From positions 2,294,001 through 2,358,000 of the forward strand of contig CAWGOF010000003.1 in the NCBI GenBank assembly GCA_963824225.1: DNA of 64,000 nt, written 5' to 3'. The notes below the pieces were generated by a model. That model was given only the letters and a program-made list of their open reading frames with translations, was not told where the DNA came from and made no database searches. Below are positions 60,699 through 64,000 of the stretch, one piece after another. The translations under genes were made by a program, and so were the position numbers. Each line of letters begins with the position of its first letter. The stretch's first letter is position 1. This stretch comes from CAWGOF01 sp963824225. GTDB taxonomy: Bacteria; Acidobacteriota; Polarisedimenticolia; Polarisedimenticolales; Polarisedimenticolaceae.

Positions 60699-61981
60699 AT
60701 GATCACGATGGACGACAAGCACGACGGCCGCCGCAAGGGGCTCAACCTGTCCCTCGAGGACGCGCAGACGACCCACGCGAACATCAAGGTCGTCGGCATC
60801 GGCGGCGGCGGTGGCAACGCGGTCAACCGGATGATCGCCACGGGGATCGAGGGCGTGAAGTTCCTGGCCGCGAACACCGATTGCCAGGCGCTCCACGGCC
60901 ATCGCGCCCCGATCAAGCTCCAGCTCGGAGCGAAGCTGACGAAGGGGCTGGGTGCCGGCGGCGAACCCGGAGGTCGGCCGCAGCGCGGCGCTCGAGGACA
61001 CGGAGAAGATCGTCGAGGCCCTGAGCGGCGCGGACATGGTGTTCGTCACGACCGGTCTCGGCGGTGGCACCGGCACGGGGGCCGCGCCGATCATCGCCAA
61101 CCTGGCGCGCGAGATGGGTGCGCTCGTCGTCGCCGTGGTCACGATGCCGTTCGGTTTCGAGGGCCGGCGCCGGCGGATCCAGGCCGAGGAAGGGCTGACG
61201 AATCTGCGGGACGTCGTCGACACGCTGATCACGATCCCCAACGACAAGCTGCTGCACACGGTCGAGCGCGGGACGCCGATGGGCGCCGCGTTCATGGTGG
61301 CGGACGACATCCTGCGGCAGGCGGTGCAGGGCATCTCGGATCTGATCACCGTGCCCGGCGAGATCAACCTCGACTTCGCCGACGTGAAACGGTCATGTCG
61401 GGGATGGGCATGGCGCTGATGGGTACCGGCGTGGCCGACGGCGAGCACCGCGCGGTCGAGGCGGCCCAGCGCGCGATCTCGTCACCGCTTCTCGAGGACG
61501 CGTCGATCCACGGCGCCCGCGGCGTGCTGATCAACGTCACCGGCGGCGAGACATGTCGCTGCACGAGGTGTCCGAGGCGGCCAAGATCATGCAGGAGGCC
61601 GCCGACCCCGAAGCGAACATCATCTTCGGCACCGTCATCGATCCCAAGTTCTCCGGGTCGGTCAAGGTCACGGTGATCGCCACGGGGTTCGTCCACGGCG
61701 CGCCCCGGCGCACCGTGGTCCGCGAAGCGCCCGTGGTAGAATCCGCTCCGCCGGTCCACGCGGCTCAGGTGGCCCAGGTCGGCCACGTGCCCCACGTGCC
61801 CCATGTGGCCCACGTCGAGCCCGTCCGAGAGCCCGAGCCGCGACGGCCCGAGCGGTATTTTCGTCGCGGGATCAACGAGCCCCTGGAGTTCGACGCGAAC
61901 GACGATGGCTTCACGCCGAACTTCGGCAAGATGAAGGACGACCTGGACGTGCCGGCGTTCCTGCGGAAACAGATGGACTGA
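60699..61981 (+). CDS. ftsZ: Cell-division GTPase FtsZ, three single-base frameshifts
   Basis: Tubulin homologue forming the Z ring. KVVGIGGGGGNAVNRMI, AANTDCQAL and the GTP signature GLGGGTGTGAAP; NLDFADV then (next frame) GMALMGTG; C-terminal peptide VPAFLRKQMD, which binds FtsA. Corrections: one extra G near 60959 (GAGANPEVGRSAAL), one missing base near 61389 (DVKTVMSGMG), one missing G near 61551 (GGEDMSLHEV); result 427 residues. The linker contains a Val/His/Pro repeat (HVPHVPHVAHVEPV). ATG 60699 is 9 bp after GGAG; ATG 60690 is too close to it. Confidence 0.93.
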
Positions 61982-61984
61982 CGC

Positions 61985-63027
61985 ATGACCGAGCCGGCGC
62001 AGCCCCGAGGATGCGGCGGGTCGGCGGCGCATCCTCGTGATCGACGACGACCCGGAGACCGGTCGTCTGATCCGCACCTGGTTCGCCGCCGAGCCGTACG
62101 ACATCCACGAGGCGCACGACGGCGCGACGGGGATCGAGATCGCGCGTTCGACGCGCGCCGACCTGATCGTCCTCGACCTGCGCATGCCGGGCATCGACGG
62201 GTTCAGCGTCGCGCGCGCGCTGAAGCAGGATCCGTTGACGCGCAGCACGCCGGTGCTGATGGTCACGGCGTGCCGCGACGTGAACGCCAAGGTCGAGGCG
62301 TTCGGCGCGGGCACCGACGACTACGTTACCAAGCCGTTCCAGTTCGAGGAGCTCGACGCGCGGATCCGCTCGATGTTGAGGCGCCGCGACTTCCTCGTGG
62401 GCCTCGAGGGCACGATCCGCGAGCTGACGTCGACGAACGAGGAGCTCGAGCAGCTGCTGATCACCGACGAGAAGACCGGGCTGTACAACTTCCGCGAGTT
62501 CCGCAGACGGCTGCGCGACGAGTGGGCCCGCGCCGAGCGCTATCGCACGCCGCTGTCGCTCGTGTTTCTCGACGTCGACGACTTCAAGCAACTGAACGAC
62601 CGGCTGGGCCACCCGGCCGGGGACCGGATCCTGGCCGAGTTCGCAACGCTCGTCGCTGGGCGGCGCGCGGGGCACGCGACTTCGCCGCGCGCTACGGCGG
62701 CGAGGAGTTCTCGGTCATCCTGCCGCACACGCAGCTCGACATGGCGCTGCGCGTCGCCGATCGCATCCGCCGGCGGTCCGCGAGTTCGTGTTCCTGGCCG
62801 ATGAAGCGCCGTCCCGCGTCACCGTCTCGGCCGGCGTCGCGACCTTCCCGTCGTCCGAAATCGATTCGGTCGACGCGTTGATCCGCGCGGCGGACGTGGC
62901 GCTGTACCGCGCGAAGGACCTGGGGAAGGACCGCGTCGTCGCCGCGGGCTCGACGGGCTCGACGGACGAGCGCCCGAACGACCCATCGCGCCGGCGTGGC
63001 GGCCGCGCGGTCAAGTCGGAGAACTGA
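61985..63027 (+). CDS. Receiver-GGDEF response regulator (diguanylate cyclase), three frameshifts
   Basis: Receiver (ILVIDDDPE, phospho-Asp64 in LIVLDLRMPGIDG, Lys in YVTKPFQ) followed by a short coiled coil and a GGDEF domain (TDEKTGLYNFREF, DVDDFKQLNDRLGHPAGD, RYGGEEFSVILP with the active GGEEF form, VTVSAGVATFP, ADVALYRAK). Expected to make cyclic di-GMP when phosphorylated; a PleD/WspR-like layout. Corrections: one extra C near 62004, one missing G near 62659, one missing G near 62771, giving 347 residues. It begins 3 bp after ftsZ, so it looks like the last gene of the dcw operon. Confidence 0.88.
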
Positions 63028-63048
63028 GGCGCAGTCGGAATCTCGAAG

Positions 63049-64000
63049 TCAGCAGCGGAGCTCGTAGAGCGGCAGGTGTCTTCCAGGGACGCTGGCCGAC
63101 TCGCGGCTCCCGACCCCAACGGCTCCTGCGGCCCGGTAGAAGCCGTCGGCGTGCGGGTCCCCGACGATCAGGATCTTCGGCAGTCCGTGCACGCGAGCGA
63201 TCGCACGGGCGTGGCGGAGCAACCGACCACCGTGGCCCCGACCGATCGCCGCGGGTTCGACGAACAGGTACGCGAGCTCGGCGCCGTCGGGCGACTCGAG
63301 ATCGAGGCCGTGGAACGCGACGACCCGCCCGCGATCCTCGAGCACGTAGGTCGGCTTCGCGGCGAGCCGATCTCCGGCGACGGTCAGCTCCCTCTCGCAT
63401 GCGGCGAGGAACTCGCGGTCGTAGCCCCAGTGCGCCTTCGAGCGCAGGGCGAGCGCTGAAAGCGCGGGTGCTTCGGCCGGCCGTGCCGGGCGGATCCGCG
63501 CGTCGTCCGGGCTCGCCGTCGCGTGAGCCGCGACCCACGCTTGGACCACGTCGAGGAACTCGTGCTTGGCCCGGCGCTCGATCCACGGGTAGTGACCACA
63601 GCGCGCGAGCTCGCGAAACTCGATCCGTGGGAGATACGGCGCGAGGCTGTCGCGGATCGACCGACCGGGGTGCGGATCGTCCGCGCCGTGCAGCATCAGG
63701 ACCGGCACGTCGATCGAGGCGAATGCTGCCTGTACGACGCCCCGCTCTTCGAGCGCGAGGTAGTCGCTCCAGGTCTCGCGATGGGCTCGCGCGTCGCAGG
63801 AATCGACCTCGAGGGCCCGGACCTCGGGGTCACAGGAGTAGGCCGGAAGGAGCAGATCGGCCACGCTCTGCAGCCGTGCGTCCGCGTCGGACACATCGTT
63901 GTCGAGACGGTCGAGCCGGCGTCGCAGCTCGGAATCGATCCGTCGATCGAGACACGCGCGAAGCTCCCCGCGCGCTTTGGGATCGAACGTTCCACAGCTG
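63049..64000 (-). CDS. Alpha/beta-hydrolase-GNAT acetyltransferase fusion, 5'-truncated by the window edge
   Basis: 317 residues visible, open to the edge. The first part (about 1-165) is the C-terminal half of an alpha/beta hydrolase: CGTFDPKARGEL, VPVLMLHGADDPHPG (acidic residue of the triad) and CGHYPWIERRAKHEFLD (catalytic His). From about 170 to the end is a GNAT domain: RIRPARPAEAPALSALA, LAYLFVEPAAIGRGHGGRLLRHA with the acetyl-CoA R/Q-x-x-G-x-G/A-like loop, and GDPHADGFYRAAG. The fusion suggests the two activities work on related small molecules; the substrate is unknown. It converges with the GGDEF gene, 21 bp between stops. Confidence 0.85.
   Translation of the reverse strand, partial: SCGTFDPKARGELRACLDRRIDSELRRRLDRLDNDVSDADARLQSVADLLLPAYSCDPEVRALEVDSCDARAHRETWSDYLALEERGVVQAAFASIDVPVLMLHGADDPHPGRSIRDSLAPYLPRIEFRELARCGHYPWIERRAKHEFLDVVQAWVAAHATASPDDARIRPARPAEAPALSALALRSKAHWGYDREFLAACERELTVAGDRLAAKPTYVLEDRGRVVAFHGLDLESPDGAELAYLFVEPAAIGRGHGGRLLRHARAIARVHGLPKILIVGDPHADGFYRAAGAVGVGSRESASVPGRHLPLYELRC

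Noticed and set aside
56500..62800. Programmed ribosomal frameshifting in the dcw genes
   Set aside because: There are too many sites, both +1 and -1, with no slippery heptamers or conserved structures; sequence error explains them.
1..64000. CRISPR arrays, insertion sequences, prophage, rRNA or tRNA genes
   Set aside because: No regularly spaced repeats, transposase or phage genes, terminal repeats or conserved RNA cores were recognised.

Overview
The window is GC-rich DNA (roughly 68-70% by eye) from a diderm bacterium. It carries outer-membrane beta-barrels, an OmpA/Pal-type lipoprotein, a LysM-M23 lipoprotein, a periplasmic HtrA protease, a meso-DAP-type MurE and a complete division and cell-wall (dcw) operon. 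Two NtrC-type sigma-54 activators are present. The gene content (S46 and M1 exported peptidases, TPR and zinc-ribbon proteins, XdhC/MocA, a protease-propeller-Omp85 fusion) would suit an Acidobacteriota- or Myxococcota-like lineage, but the phylum cannot be fixed from this sequence alone. No rRNA, tRNA, insertion sequence, prophage or CRISPR array was seen.

Left part (1-16.8 kb): a 5'-truncated dxs and an S46 peptidase are followed by zinc-ribbon and PDZ proteins. Between the FmdB-like gene and a PDZ gene lies a 345-bp gap holding a perfect 26-bp palindrome, a near-consensus sigma-54 promoter, a 58-codon reading frame and a 13-bp hairpin. A seven-gene minus-strand run (xdhC, mocA, thioredoxin-like lipoprotein, PAS, lysA-like, SPFH-HTH, zinc-ribbon membrane protein) reads leftward from 15.2 to 8.6 kb. 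A LysM-M23 lipoprotein and a zinc-ribbon response regulator diverge from it.

Middle (16.9-45.5 kb): envelope genes come first (two barrels, OmpA), then aroA, a TPR protein, a 1009-residue gluzincin-propeller-Omp85 fusion and a Rieske protein. On the minus strand follow ftsX-ftsE, an M1 peptidase, a fadJ-thiolase-NtrC regulator overlap group, htrA, a stand-alone receiver, a second NtrC-type regulator, ligA and a sensor kinase. A sigma-54 promoter-like site sits just after the second NtrC regulator, in front of the receiver and htrA, so the kinase, regulator, receiver and protease look like a sigma-54-linked envelope response. An XRE-TPR regulator overlapping an exported-protein gene, and a Cys/Met PLP enzyme, close this part.

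Right part (45.5-64 kb): the dcw operon runs mraZ-rsmH-ftsL-ftsI-murE-murF-mraY-murD-ftsW-murG-murC-ftsQ-ftsA-ftsZ, followed 3 bp later by a receiver-GGDEF gene. It starts from a near-consensus sigma-70 promoter with three 10-bp-spaced TGG repeats, which is the known form of an MraZ operator. murB and ddl are not between murC and ftsQ. From about 56.5 to 62.8 kb the coding sequence is riddled with single-base indels (about 23 by my count, 13 in murC), while the protein sequence remains well conserved in successive frames. This looks like sequence error, not gene decay. The window ends inside an alpha/beta-hydrolase-GNAT fusion.
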